NCBI GenBank assembly: GCA_002342805.1
Contig: DDQW01000080.1
Span: 137,046-201,045 of the forward strand
DNA length: 64,000 nucleotides
DNA from: Clostridiales bacterium UBA2432
GTDB taxonomy: Bacteria > Bacillota > Clostridia > Lachnospirales > Vallitaleaceae
Direction: 5' to 3'
A program made the translations under genes and the position numbers. Below are positions 1 through 7,713 of the stretch, one piece after another. The notes below the pieces were generated by a model. That model did not search any database and had not been told where the DNA came from. It saw nothing but the letters and a program-made list of their open reading frames with translations. The first letter of the stretch is position 1. Each line of letters opens with the position of its first letter.

Positions 1-485
1 AATTCTACTTGAATAGGTTGGTCAAGATTCATAGGTAATTCCCCTATATATAGCTTACCAGGTTTAGACCAATCTTCTTTATCTGTTTTACCTGAATGTA
101 GTGCCGCTCCTACAATAAATCGTCGATCTTCAACGACCACAACATCAAAACGATGTAAGTAAGGAATATCACACACGTGTTCTTCTATATAGCCACCATT
201 TTTATATCGATACAAATATATGCTACTTTCTTCAGATTCAACCATTGAATAAAATCCCTTAGAAGCAAAAAAATAACCTTCATGAGAAGGATCTGAAACA
301 ATTGTCATTGTTCCTCCTCCACCAGACCATATTTTTGTACTCTCATCAAAGTGATTCCCCCTATATATTTTACATTCACCGGGGCCTTCTCCAGCAAAAA
401 TCAAATGGGTTTTCTTATCAATTTCTACTGAGTTCACTGAGTAGCATTTAAACATTTCATCAAGTACCTGTTTTTTGAATTTCAT
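1..485 (-). CDS. Uncharacterised protein of the ascorbate PTS operon, C-terminus cut by window edge
   Basis: The first 161 codons are seen; the frame is still open at base 1, so the gene continues to the left. The ATG at 485 has a GGAGGTG ribosome binding site 5-6 bases upstream. The visible part is rich in short strands and turns (for example GGGGTMTIV, YLYRYKNGGY, RFDVVVVEDRRF), which suggests a beta-propeller or beta-sandwich fold; no signal peptide or membrane segment is visible. It is the last gene seen in the ula-type operon, 18 bases after the EIIA gene, so it is presumably co-expressed with ascorbate uptake. I do not recognise the family with certainty; resemblance to the N-terminal part of aldos-2-ulose dehydratase-like proteins is only an impression. 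Confidence 0.7.
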   Translation of the reverse strand, partial: MKFKKQVLDEMFKCYSVNSVEIDKKTHLIFAGEGPGECKIYRGNHFDESTKIWSGGGGTMTIVSDPSHEGYFFASKGFYSMVESEESSIYLYRYKNGGYIEEHVCDIPYLHRFDVVVVEDRRFIVGAALHSGKTDKEDWSKPGKLYIGELPMNLDQPIQVE

Positions 486-503
486 AAATTCACCTCCATT
501 TTT

Positions 504-953
504 TCATTGTAATTCTTCATTTGACTGAAAAACTAATAAAATATCATCAACTGTTTTTGCATTTAATAAAAGATTCTTTTTATTGGCATCGGATAAGATC
601 GTAACGATATACTGTAGCATTTTTACATGTTTAGTATCATCCACACAAGATAGTGCAATAAATAATTTTGCATAATAATTTTCTGGAAATTCTACCGCTT
701 TTTGATTTAACATAATACTGAAGCCGATTTTTTGAGAACCAAATTCAGGTCTCGCGTGGGGTAATGCAATATTTTCATCAATGACAATATAAGGACCATA
801 TTGGTCCACAGAATCTATCATGGCCTTAACATAATCCTCGTTAATATATTCTTTATCTAATAAGGGTTTTGAACTCATTTTTATAGCATCTTGCCATGAT
901 ATCTCTTGATCAATAATAGAAATCATATCTTTATTAATTTTAAAATTTTTCAT
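504..953 (-). CDS. ulaC: PTS EIIA component, mannitol/fructose-ascorbate superfamily (UlaC-like)
   Basis: This 149-residue cytoplasmic protein fits the PTS EIIA type-2 domain in length and fold. The phosphorylatable histidine lies in the motif IALPHARPE (His66). In this family the EIIA passes phosphate from HPr to the EIIB cysteine. The start is the ATG at 953 with AAGGAGAT upstream. It follows the SorC regulator by 11 bases and the EIIB and EIIC genes of the same operon, so it completes a three-subunit ascorbate-type PTS. The substrate is inferred from the EIIC and lactonase neighbours, not from this protein itself. Confidence 0.88.
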   Translation of the reverse strand: MKNFKINKDMISIIDQEISWQDAIKMSSKPLLDKEYINEDYVKAMIDSVDQYGPYIVIDENIALPHARPEFGSQKIGFSIMLNQKAVEFPENYYAKLFIALSCVDDTKHVKMLQYIVTILSDANKKNLLLNAKTVDDILLVFQSNEELQ

Positions 954-964
954 ATATCTCCTTG

Positions 965-1912
965 CTATAATTTTGCATATTTTAACACTTTACTTATTGT
1001 CTCTTCATCCACAATAAGGGTATCAATGAAATTTCCATTAAGGGCACCAAGAATTGCTCGTGCTTTTTTTATCCCCGAAGCAATAACAAAAAGCTTTTGC
1101 TTTTTAATCTCATCTGTTCGAATTCCAATGACACTATTATTAATTTTACTATCAATAAAATGACCTTCTTGATTAAAAAAATGGGCCAAGACAAAACCAA
1201 CACCCTGATGTGTGGCTACTTCTTCTTTCATATCTGATTCAAGATAGTTGCTCCAAAGTACTTGCAGATTATCTGTTCCAACTGCACCCACGCTAGTAAT
1301 AATCAGGTCACACTGATTGATTTTTTGGAGCGTTTCCTTAACTACTATAGAATTCATGACCTCTTTATGTCCAATCGAATCATAGACATAAATAGGTGCA
1401 TAAAGAGGATATAAAGTCGCTCCTAATTTTTTACATATTTGTTCGCCTACAGTTTTAGAATCATATCCTTTTGTTTGATGACTCATTGCTCCAAACATTT
1501 CAACTACGCTAATGTTCTCATAATGTCTCTTTGGTAATAATTTTGTTACCATACCTAAGTGCCTGCCCCAAGAAATTCCAATGGTCATATCATTATGAAC
1601 AATAGAAGATAGCTCTTTACTTGCAATTCGGCTCACTTCTTTTAAGGTCGCCAACTCATTATCAAGAGTTTTGGTTATATGCACTGTTTTTACTTGGAAT
1701 CTTTTTTTTATTTCCGCTTTTAGGTTCTCATATGTTTCATCCGAATAGTTGATATTTATCTCAACAATATTCTTTTCTTTGGCTTTTTTCAAAGCCCTAG
1801 ATACTTTTGAAACAGACATAAACAATTCCTCGGCAATTGCACTCTGACTTTTGCCTTCCAAGTAGTACATAACCGCTATATCTAATAATAACTTATGATC
1901 ATATCTATCCAT
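965..1912 (-). CDS. SorC/DeoR-type sugar-responsive transcriptional regulator
   Basis: The protein has an N-terminal helix-turn-helix (about residues 20-48, with the recognition region SVSKVSRALKKAKEKN) followed by a long sugar-phosphate-binding domain (about 60-315) typical of the SorC/CggR family, including the segments TIGISWGRHLG and GIRTDEIKK. It sits inside the ula-type operon between EIIB and EIIA, so it most likely senses a phosphorylated pathway sugar and controls this operon. I chose the ATG at 1912 (GAGAGG upstream) over a TTG 21 bases further upstream that lacks a ribosome binding site. Candidate operators are the inverted repeats at 4772-4790 and 4838-4859. Confidence 0.86.
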   Translation of the reverse strand: MDRYDHKLLLDIAVMYYLEGKSQSAIAEELFMSVSKVSRALKKAKEKNIVEININYSDETYENLKAEIKKRFQVKTVHITKTLDNELATLKEVSRIASKELSSIVHNDMTIGISWGRHLGMVTKLLPKRHYENISVVEMFGAMSHQTKGYDSKTVGEQICKKLGATLYPLYAPIYVYDSIGHKEVMNSIVVKETLQKINQCDLIITSVGAVGTDNLQVLWSNYLESDMKEEVATHQGVGFVLAHFFNQEGHFIDSKINNSVIGIRTDEIKKQKLFVIASGIKKARAILGALNGNFIDTLIVDEETISKVLKYAKL

Positions 1913-1943
1913 TTTAAACCTCTCTTGGGGCAACCATAAAGCG

Positions 1944-2216
1944 TTATATAACTGCTTCTATTTTTTCTTTGATTTCATCAGCTGATAAAATATTGACCAA
2001 ACCAATAATTTTAGGGCCTTGTACTTGATCAAATTCTGGAACAAACATTTTTGAGATGACAATCAAATCATATTTATTTGCCTCAGATTTGGCTTGTCCT
2101 ATACTACTATGCGTAATATCACAGGGTATGCCTAACTCATCCATAACACTTTGGACTTTCATCTTAACGATTAAACTTGATCCTACTCCATTACCACATG
2201 CAACTAATATTTTCAT
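1944..2216 (-). CDS. ulaB: PTS EIIB component, ascorbate/galactitol type (UlaB-like)
   Basis: This 90-residue protein has the P-loop-like motif ACGNGVGSS near its N-terminus, whose cysteine (residue 8) is the phosphorylated residue in lactose/ascorbate/galactitol-type EIIB proteins. The ATG at 2216 has GGAGG 7 bases upstream; a TTG at 2228 is less likely. The gene sits between ulaG-like and the SorC regulator. It would take phosphate from the EIIA (504-953) and pass it to the sugar carried by the EIIC (3317-4735). The length is normal for a single-domain EIIB. Confidence 0.9.
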   Translation of the reverse strand: MKILVACGNGVGSSLIVKMKVQSVMDELGIPCDITHSSIGQAKSEANKYDLIVISKMFVPEFDQVQGPKIIGLVNILSADEIKEKIEAVI

Positions 2217-2234
2217 CTTGTCCTCCAAATAAAG

Positions 2235-3299
2235 CTATAAAATTGACTTAAATGATAAGTCGGGTTCAACGGTAAATGCATCACTAAATCCTCGTTCATA
2301 CATATATTCCATATCATCTTTATGATCAGGATAGGTGAAACTTCCCCCAACTTGCCAAATGAATGGTTTAAAATCATATTTTAAACGATATTTTTTCATA
2401 TTCCACAAAGTTAAAATTTCATTGGTATCTGCCATAAAGTTTGTCCATAGATCATGATGAATAGGAATAACAACCTTTGTTTTTAAGCCTTCAGCCATTC
2501 TTAGTATACCTTCCGCTGTCATTTTATCTGTCATGCCTCGTGGATTTTCTCCAAAAGAGCCTAATGCCACATCCACCTTATAATCATTTCCATGTTTGGC
2601 GTAATAATTTGAATAATGGGAATCGCCACTGTGGTATAAATTACCTCCTGGTGTTTCAAAAAGATAATTCAATGCTTTTTCATCCATATCTTGAACCATT
2701 TTGTCTTTTAGCACAACCCCTTTAGGTGCTGTAACCAATTCTGTTCTATCAAAAGATTCAAGGGCTACAATTTTGGTATCCTTTATCTGATAGGATTCGC
2801 CTGGTTTGAGTGTGACCAATCTAGCCTCCGGAACGCCCCAATCTCTCCATAAATCTGTACAAGCTTTGGGACCAATAAACTTAACCGAATCATCTGTTAG
2901 TTGACATACAGCGGCCGCAACATTTTCATCAATATGGTCTTTATGATCATGGGTCGCCATTACCGCATCAATTTTTGTTATCTTAAAGGGGTCAAGAACG
3001 ACGGGTATGTTTCTTAAGTTGGGTTGAATCTTTAAGGCACCAATCATTCTTCGATGTTGATGATCAGGAGGCATGGGTTTATCTGTATGGGTTGTCTTTC
3101 CTGTTTTGACCCATAAGTCAACCAAAATATTAGCATCTCCTTCTGTTTTTAACCAAATACCAGTACAACCTAACCACCACATGGTAAAGGTTCCTGGTTT
3201 CACAACGGTCGCATCAATTTCTTCATTTAGCCACGTTCCCCATTCAGGGAACGTACTAAGAATCCAACTATCACGTGTTATTGTATCTATCTTACTCAT
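2235..3299 (-). CDS. ulaG: L-ascorbate-6-phosphate lactonase (metallo-beta-lactamase fold)
   Basis: The 354-residue length matches UlaG exactly. The metal-binding motif THDHKDHID (around residue 115) is the HxHxDH signature of the metallo-beta-lactamase superfamily, and further ligands are visible in HSGDSHYS and IPIHHDLW. UlaG opens the lactone ring of L-ascorbate 6-phosphate to 3-keto-L-gulonate 6-phosphate in the cytoplasm. The ATG at 3299 has a strong GGAGG. It lies between EIIC and EIIB, the usual context. No downstream UlaD/E/F-type enzymes are seen in the window, so later steps may lie to the left of base 1 or elsewhere. Confidence 0.9.
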   Translation of the reverse strand: MSKIDTITRDSWILSTFPEWGTWLNEEIDATVVKPGTFTMWWLGCTGIWLKTEGDANILVDLWVKTGKTTHTDKPMPPDHQHRRMIGALKIQPNLRNIPVVLDPFKITKIDAVMATHDHKDHIDENVAAAVCQLTDDSVKFIGPKACTDLWRDWGVPEARLVTLKPGESYQIKDTKIVALESFDRTELVTAPKGVVLKDKMVQDMDEKALNYLFETPGGNLYHSGDSHYSNYYAKHGNDYKVDVALGSFGENPRGMTDKMTAEGILRMAEGLKTKVVIPIHHDLWTNFMADTNEILTLWNMKKYRLKYDFKPFIWQVGGSFTYPDHKDDMEYMYERGFSDAFTVEPDLSFKSIL

Positions 3300-3316
3300 A
3301 TAACAACCTCCTAAAC

Positions 3317-4735
3317 TTATAAATCACGCATTGTGCTAAAATAGGTGTCCTTGTATCGTCTGTATTGTAGCTGAGGAATAATAAGTAAAATGGGTATAAG
3401 CACTATAGGAACAATGATACCTAAGTAATTCGAAAGAATGGTTGTTCCTGCAAAGAATGTTGCCCAGTCCATCATTCCCATCCATCCTATAACTTCAGGT
3501 GGACCTACCAAATAACTAAGAACAAGGGCTGAACCAAATACTTGAATTAAACCACACAAGAAAGGAACAATGGCTGCCGCTCTTCTTCCACCTGCTTTAT
3601 TAGCATATACGGCTAAAGTACCGTTGTCAAAGAACAAGCAGATAAAACCGGCAATTAAGAGTATTGGTGATCCAATAGCTACAAGTGTTAAAATCCCAAT
3701 AAGTTGTCCAAAGAATCCAAAGATAAATCCATACATAGGTCCTTGTGGTGAAAAACCAAAAACAACGGGACAATCAACTGCTGGTACGGAACCTTTTAAT
3801 AGTTTATTTGAAATACCATGGAAGGATGCTGTCAACTCGGAAACAAATAAACGAACACCTGTTAAAACGATAGTTATATATACAGCAAAGTATGCACATT
3901 GCTCCCATATATACGTAGCAAAAATATATTGATTACGGTTATAATCAAAGTTTTCCGCCCCAATAAACAACATAATTGCACCTACAAAAACTGTCATTAT
4001 TAATGCGTTAGCAACAATATTATCATTAAATATGGATAAGAAACCAGGCGCTTTAATTGTATTTACATCTGAATCCTTATTACCAATTTTTTTAGATAGA
4101 TGATAAATAATAAAGGTTGTAAACATTTGCTGATGTCCAACTGTAAATCCAGATCCATCAGATACTTCCTGTGTTGGTTCAATAATTAGGTTGGATCCAA
4201 CGGACCAATAAGTACCTAAAAAGAGTCCTGTCACGATAATTAATGGTATCGACACAGTATTACCTGTACCTTCTATAACCCAATAGAGCGCCCACAAAAG
4301 AACTGCAGATTGCTGGTACATAATATGTCCAGTTATAAACAATGCTCGGATTTTTGATTGTTTTCTAAAAGCAACCAAGAAAATATTAAATGCAAAGGCG
4401 ATAAGCATAACATAACCAACAAAGGAAAGAGAATTAATCGTATCCAAATATTCTGTTCCTGATGTTTGACCAAAATAAGGATCAATAACAAAAGCATCAA
4501 TACCATATTTAGCTGTTAATTTTTCAATAATCGGTCTAAATGTTCCTACTAAGCCTCCTGTACCAACTTGAAGAATTTTAAAACCAACAAATGTTTTAAT
4601 AAAACCTTGTAAAGCTTCATACCATTTCTTATGCAATAATAAATATCCAATAAATACAACTGTACCAAGCAATAAGGGTGCCTGCCCTAAAAACTTATTG
4701 ATAAAACCCATAAATACATTTAATACTAAGTCCAT
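3317..4735 (-). CDS. ulaA: PTS ascorbate-specific EIIC membrane component (UlaA-like)
   Basis: This 472-residue, very hydrophobic protein has about 11-12 membrane segments and conserved UlaA-type stretches such as GSNLIIEPTQ and VGHQQM. UlaA takes up L-ascorbate and phosphorylates it at O6 with EIIA and EIIB. I chose the ATG at 4735, preceded by AAAGGGG; this removes a charged 21-residue extension from an upstream start and gives the usual family length. It is the first gene of the operon, followed by ulaG-like. The promoter region upstream carries two inverted repeats that look like operators. Confidence 0.9.
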   Translation of the reverse strand: MDLVLNVFMGFINKFLGQAPLLLGTVVFIGYLLLHKKWYEALQGFIKTFVGFKILQVGTGGLVGTFRPIIEKLTAKYGIDAFVIDPYFGQTSGTEYLDTINSLSFVGYVMLIAFAFNIFLVAFRKQSKIRALFITGHIMYQQSAVLLWALYWVIEGTGNTVSIPLIIVTGLFLGTYWSVGSNLIIEPTQEVSDGSGFTVGHQQMFTTFIIYHLSKKIGNKDSDVNTIKAPGFLSIFNDNIVANALIMTVFVGAIMLFIGAENFDYNRNQYIFATYIWEQCAYFAVYITIVLTGVRLFVSELTASFHGISNKLLKGSVPAVDCPVVFGFSPQGPMYGFIFGFFGQLIGILTLVAIGSPILLIAGFICLFFDNGTLAVYANKAGGRRAAAIVPFLCGLIQVFGSALVLSYLVGPPEVIGWMGMMDWATFFAGTTILSNYLGIIVPIVLIPILLIIPQLQYRRYKDTYFSTMRDL

Positions 4736-4766
4736 TATGAACCCCTTTCCAAAATAATATTTTTTT

Positions 4767-4790
4767 ATTATATTGAAGACGTCTTTCAAT
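4767..4790 (-). promoter_or_regulatory. Promoter -10 with palindromic operator for the ula operon
   Basis: On the minus strand a perfect TATAAT (4767-4772) lies 32 bases before the ulaA start. The 17-base spacer before it is the near-perfect inverted repeat formed by arms TTGAA and TTCAA around GACGTC (4772-4790). There is no good -35. This arrangement is expected for a regulator-dependent promoter; the SorC protein of the operon is the obvious candidate. Inference from sequence only. Confidence 0.5.
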
Positions 4791-4837
4791 AAATTCACTA
4801 TATCACCATACTGATTTTATTTCTACATACTTAAATC

Positions 4838-4859
4838 AAGTTGCAAGTTTTTGCAACTT
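4838..4859. promoter_or_regulatory. Inverted repeat upstream of ulaA, likely operator
   Basis: The arms AAGTTGCAA and TTGCAACTT match perfectly over 9 bases with a 4-base loop. The repeat lies about 100 bases upstream of ulaA and has no U-run on the minus strand. It could be an upstream site for the SorC regulator. Confidence 0.4.
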
Positions 4860-4895
4860 TTATTAAGATAAACTTAAAGGGCATTCATATACTAT

Positions 4896-5156
4896 TTACA
4901 GTTCCTGAGAAGCCCTCCGAAAAAAAGCTACCAACCTTTCTGCTGTTGAAGATACTTCTTGTGAAGATGCTGATAATTCTTCTGAAGATGCAGTTGATGA
5001 TATTGATTCAACTTGATTTGAAATAGCATCATCTACTAACTTTGATGTTGTTTTTACCTTTTCACTATTTTCATTAACGGATTGTATCAAAGAAATAATA
5101 TTCGTTATTACCGTATTTATGCCCGCCATCGTCAAGATGGCAATCGTATTTTTCAT
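4896..5156 (-). pseudogene. Relic of a methyl-accepting chemotaxis protein (C-terminal part)
   Basis: The minus-strand frame reads like the coiled-coil C-terminal signalling region of a chemoreceptor: segments NENSEKVKTTSKLVDD and ELSASSQEVSSTAERL show the heptad pattern and the Ser/Glu-rich adaptation region. Only about 70 residues remain; the ligand domain, membrane segments and signalling tip are absent. One heptad appears to have lost a residue (ASSEELS where ASSxEELS is usual). The first 15-20 residues of the frame are poor matches and may be junk. No convincing ribosome binding site precedes the ATG at 5156. I read it as a decaying fragment rather than a gene. Confidence 0.6.
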
Positions 5157-5442
5157 GCTTTATCCGCTGAAAAACATGCTTTTCTAGCGTCCCTTAGCCG
5201 TTAGAAAATATCTATACTTCGCTCTTTCGGTAACGATCCCTTACAGTGCCTTCACTGTGGTAATAAAATGTCCTTCCTTTCCATATATTTTAAAAATCAG
5301 CCTATTTCCCTTGATGACCTCTAAAATGGTCAAGGATATGAGCGACAACGACCTTCTGGATGAAGACTATTTTTTACATGAAGATGTTTTTGATGAAGAT
5401 GAATCTAACAGTGGCTTTTACATTTCTTCTTCATCTATTTCT
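5157..5442. other. Gene-free decayed stretch
   Basis: No convincing gene is present. It holds a 9-pair hairpin on either strand (TTTTCTA/TAGAAAA arms, 5180-5208) and a small ACAGTG/CACTGT hairpin (5242-5257). On the minus strand a short frame ending at a TAA near 5240 reads VIKGNRLIFKIYGKEG and looks coding-like, but it has no ATG and is interrupted upstream. A relic of an unidentified small gene is possible. Confidence 0.35.
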
Positions 5443-5472
5443 CATGCCATCCCTGATGGCATGTTTTTTTTT
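5443..5472 (+). terminator. Rho-independent terminator reading on the plus strand
   Basis: Perfect 9-pair stem CATGCCATC / GATGGCATG with a CCT loop, followed directly by nine T on the plus strand. No plus-strand gene upstream has been recognised, so it may be left over from a lost gene or end an unseen small RNA. Confidence 0.7.
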
Positions 5473-5503
5473 GAGATCCTCCGGCCTCAAGGAATTTATT
5501 ATT

Positions 5504-5540
5504 AAAAAATAAAACCGGAGAGCGAAAAACGCTCTCCGGT
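5504..5540 (-). terminator. Rho-independent terminator of the Gfo/Idh-isomerase operon
   Basis: Stem arms ACCGGAGAGCG and CGCTCTCCGGT (11 perfect pairs, 5-base loop), followed on the minus strand by TTTTATTTTTT. It lies 14 bases after the last gene (mazF-like) and closes the operon that starts near 9771. Confidence 0.88.
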
Positions 5541-5553
5541 AACCTAACAATTA

Positions 5554-5853
5554 TTAAAATAAACCCTCGACAATTTTCATACAACTTTGAAAGAAATCTT
5601 CTTGGGAACAATTTGTAATAAACTCAGCCTTTCTTTGCATTAAATCAACGGCTCTTACTTCTTCGCATTTTATATAACAAACTACCGGGAGACCCTCTCT
5701 GATTGATACATGTAAGGGATGACCTTTATCCGTATTTGTAATTGGAACGACTAGTGCTAACACTAGTTTATTATTAACTATGTCGTTACTCACTACAACA
5801 ACCGGACGCCTTCCTTGTTGTTCATGACCCTTTGTTGGATTTAATGAAACCAC
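5554..5853 (-). CDS. MazF/PemK-like endoribonuclease toxin, N-terminally truncated
   Basis: The body is a clear MazF/PemK-family protein: NPTKGHEQQGRRPVVVVSN contains the family's conserved NPxxGHEQ and RRP segments, and VVPITNT carries the usual threonine of the active site. MazF toxins cut mRNA. However, the family normally begins with a strand such as RGDIVWxxLNP; here an in-frame TAA lies two codons before the GTG start, so that first strand is missing. The frame overlaps the end of the sugar isomerase gene by 13 bases, with no ribosome binding site of its own. No antitoxin gene adjoins it. It is probably an inactive or weak remnant fused into this operon by deletion; a functional toxin is less likely. 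Confidence 0.7.
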   Translation of the reverse strand: MVSLNPTKGHEQQGRRPVVVVSNDIVNNKLVLALVVPITNTDKGHPLHVSIREGLPVVCYIKCEEVRAVDLMQRKAEFITNCSQEDFFQSCMKIVEGLF

Positions 5854-6707
5854 TCTTTATATCCCATGGCATAGAGGTTATCTCTTGAGATTTCCAAGCA
5901 TTCATAGGGGTCTTTGCCATATTGGTCATCTTGTTCAATGAAGAAGTATTGACCGCCGCTTTGTAGACCGGCTTCAATGATGGCCGGCATGTCTAGTGTT
6001 CCTTCGCCAACTTCTGCAAATTGGACAACCGATGTAAAGGCTGTTTTAAATTCACCATGATCAAATTCTTTTGAAAAATCAAGATCGATTTCACCGATAC
6101 GATAATCCTTTAAATGAATCAAGGATACCCGTCCTGCAAAACGCTTAATCACATCTACAGGATTCATACCTCCACGTTGTATCCAGTGTACATCCAGTTC
6201 AAAGCCGATATGCTTTGTATTGTTTTTAATGATATCAAGCAAAGTTTCACCATTATATTTTGTAAATTCAATATGATGATTATGATAGTAAAGTTTGATG
6301 TCATGTTCAGCGAGTTTTTCAGCATAGTGATCGGCAAGTTTTGCAAATTCAACGGACTTATCATAGTCGCCCATCCGCGTCATAGGAAGCATGCCGATAC
6401 GAAGATAATTGCAGCCAAGGGTTTTACAGTCCTGAACAATTTTATCAAAATCACTGCTTAGGTATTCTCCGGGTATTCCCGGCATCATGGGTTCTACTGC
6501 CGCTGACATAGCCGCTATTTTAATATCAAAATCTTTGGCCCCTTGCTTCATTTGACTGACATTTTCTTCTGTCATTGGGATTTGAGATATTTCCACACAG
6601 TGATAGCCCATGGCATTCAATGTTTTAAAAACTTCATAGACACCTACTTCAGCTACCTTATCTTTAAGCATCATCATTTGCACGCCAATTAATCCTTTTT
6701 TATCCAT
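5841..6707 (-). CDS. Sugar phosphate isomerase/epimerase (AP endonuclease-2 TIM barrel family)
   Basis: This 288-residue protein has the xylose-isomerase-like TIM barrel pattern of the IolE/Hyi group: the metal-site strand ends include YYHNHHIEF, FELDVHWIQRGG, LIHLKDY and FIEQDDQ, giving Glu, Asp, His and Glu metal ligands. Such proteins isomerise, epimerise or dehydrate keto-sugars and inositols. The ATG at 6707 has GGAGG and overlaps the upstream oxidoreductase by 8 bases, so translation is coupled. It is one of two such enzymes alternating with two Gfo/Idh/MocA enzymes. The exact substrate cannot be read from sequence. The C-terminus (NLYAMGYKEW) looks complete. Confidence 0.85.
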   Translation of the reverse strand: MDKKGLIGVQMMMLKDKVAEVGVYEVFKTLNAMGYHCVEISQIPMTEENVSQMKQGAKDFDIKIAAMSAAVEPMMPGIPGEYLSSDFDKIVQDCKTLGCNYLRIGMLPMTRMGDYDKSVEFAKLADHYAEKLAEHDIKLYYHNHHIEFTKYNGETLLDIIKNNTKHIGFELDVHWIQRGGMNPVDVIKRFAGRVSLIHLKDYRIGEIDLDFSKEFDHGEFKTAFTSVVQFAEVGEGTLDMPAIIEAGLQSGGQYFFIEQDDQYGKDPYECLEISRDNLYAMGYKEWFH

Positions 6708-7713
6708 TATATTCCTCCATATTAATTATTTTTCCTGTTTCTGACGACCGCCTTATGGCATCAATCATTCGCATCGATTGAAGGCCCTGAGACACGGGTA
6801 TATAGTCATCTTTATTTGATTCTAATCCTTTATAAAATGTATGTATTAATTTTTTGTGGCTGGCTCCATAATAGAACTTACTTCCTTGGACTTTATCATC
6901 TTCCACGAGAATATGTTGCCCTTCTTCATCCCAACAATACAGGATATTATCTCGAATGACCAAACGCGCCTTTTCAAGAACCACTTCCAATTCAACACTT
7001 GCATTGTAAGGATTGGCATTGGTCGCATAAAAAAGTCCGCTGAATCCATCCATAAATTCCAATCGGGCACTTGCTGTATCTTCAACCTCAATGCCATAAT
7101 CAAGAAGCTGGCTTAAGCTTCCTTGAATGTTTTTGATTTCTCCGCCAATCCATTGCATGATGTCCAGCGTATGAATGCTTTGATTAATCATTACACCGCC
7201 ACCGGACAAATCCATCTGTCCTCTCCAAGGCTTATGGTCATAGTATTCACGTGGACGATGCCAAGCTACCAAACCTTTCATACCTATTATCCGTCCATAA
7301 TCACCGGATTCAACGAGCTTCTTCATGTGAATCGATGTATTATTTAGTCGATTTTGTAGACATAGATTGATCTTCATATCCGGTTGTTTCTTTTCTAAGT
7401 CGACCAGTTCGTCGACTTCTTTTAGGTTGATTCCCATAGGTTTTTCTAAAAAAACGTGGATACCTCTTTGAATACAATCCATCGTGACCGGAGCATGGAG
7501 ATAATGGGGCAAACATATATGAACACTGTCAAGATTTTCTTGGTCCAACATCTCTTTATAGTTTTCATAAAAATGAATATCTGAATCCTCACACCACTGA
7601 TTTACATCTATATCACTGACTGCGACTAAAAGAAGGTTTTCATCTGCCATTATTATGGGAATATGTACTTTTGATATATCACCTAATCCAATAATGCCAA
7701 CACGTATCATCAT
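6700..7713 (-). CDS. Gfo/Idh/MocA family NAD(P)-dependent sugar oxidoreductase
   Basis: The N-terminal Rossmann fold shows the nucleotide-binding motif GIIGLGDISKVH (residues 6-17) and the family signature EKPMGINLKEVDELV (about residues 91-105), where the lysine is catalytic. The C-terminal half (about 120-337) is the usual beta-sheet substrate domain, with GGGVMINQSIHTLD carrying the active-site Asp/His region. These enzymes oxidise or reduce hydroxyls of sugars and inositols, often at C3. The ATG at 7713 has AAGGAGAT and overlaps the upstream stop by four bases (ATGA). Confidence 0.88.
   Translation of the reverse strand: MMIRVGIIGLGDISKVHIPIIMADENLLLVAVSDIDVNQWCEDSDIHFYENYKEMLDQENLDSVHICLPHYLHAPVTMDCIQRGIHVFLEKPMGINLKEVDELVDLEKKQPDMKINLCLQNRLNNTSIHMKKLVESGDYGRIIGMKGLVAWHRPREYYDHKPWRGQMDLSGGGVMINQSIHTLDIMQWIGGEIKNIQGSLSQLLDYGIEVEDTASARLEFMDGFSGLFYATNANPYNASVELEVVLEKARLVIRDNILYCWDEEGQHILVEDDKVQGSKFYYGASHKKLIHTFYKGLESNKDDYIPVSQGLQSMRMIDAIRRSSETGKIINMEEYNG

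Noticed and set aside
5157..5300. Possible c-di-GMP riboswitch upstream of the chemoreceptor relic
   Set aside because: Chemoreceptor genes in Clostridia often carry one, but the core elements (GGGCAAA and GGGACGCAAAGC with the tetraloop receptor) are not present on either strand.
5257..5505. 82-codon plus-strand frame with acidic repeats
   Set aside because: It runs through a terminator hairpin, has no ribosome binding site, and its acidic run mirrors a Ser-rich minus-strand frame; no family pattern is visible.
7123..7347. Plus-strand frames opposite the Gfo/Idh genes and similar frames elsewhere
   Set aside because: They lack ribosome binding sites and family patterns and lie opposite well-supported genes.
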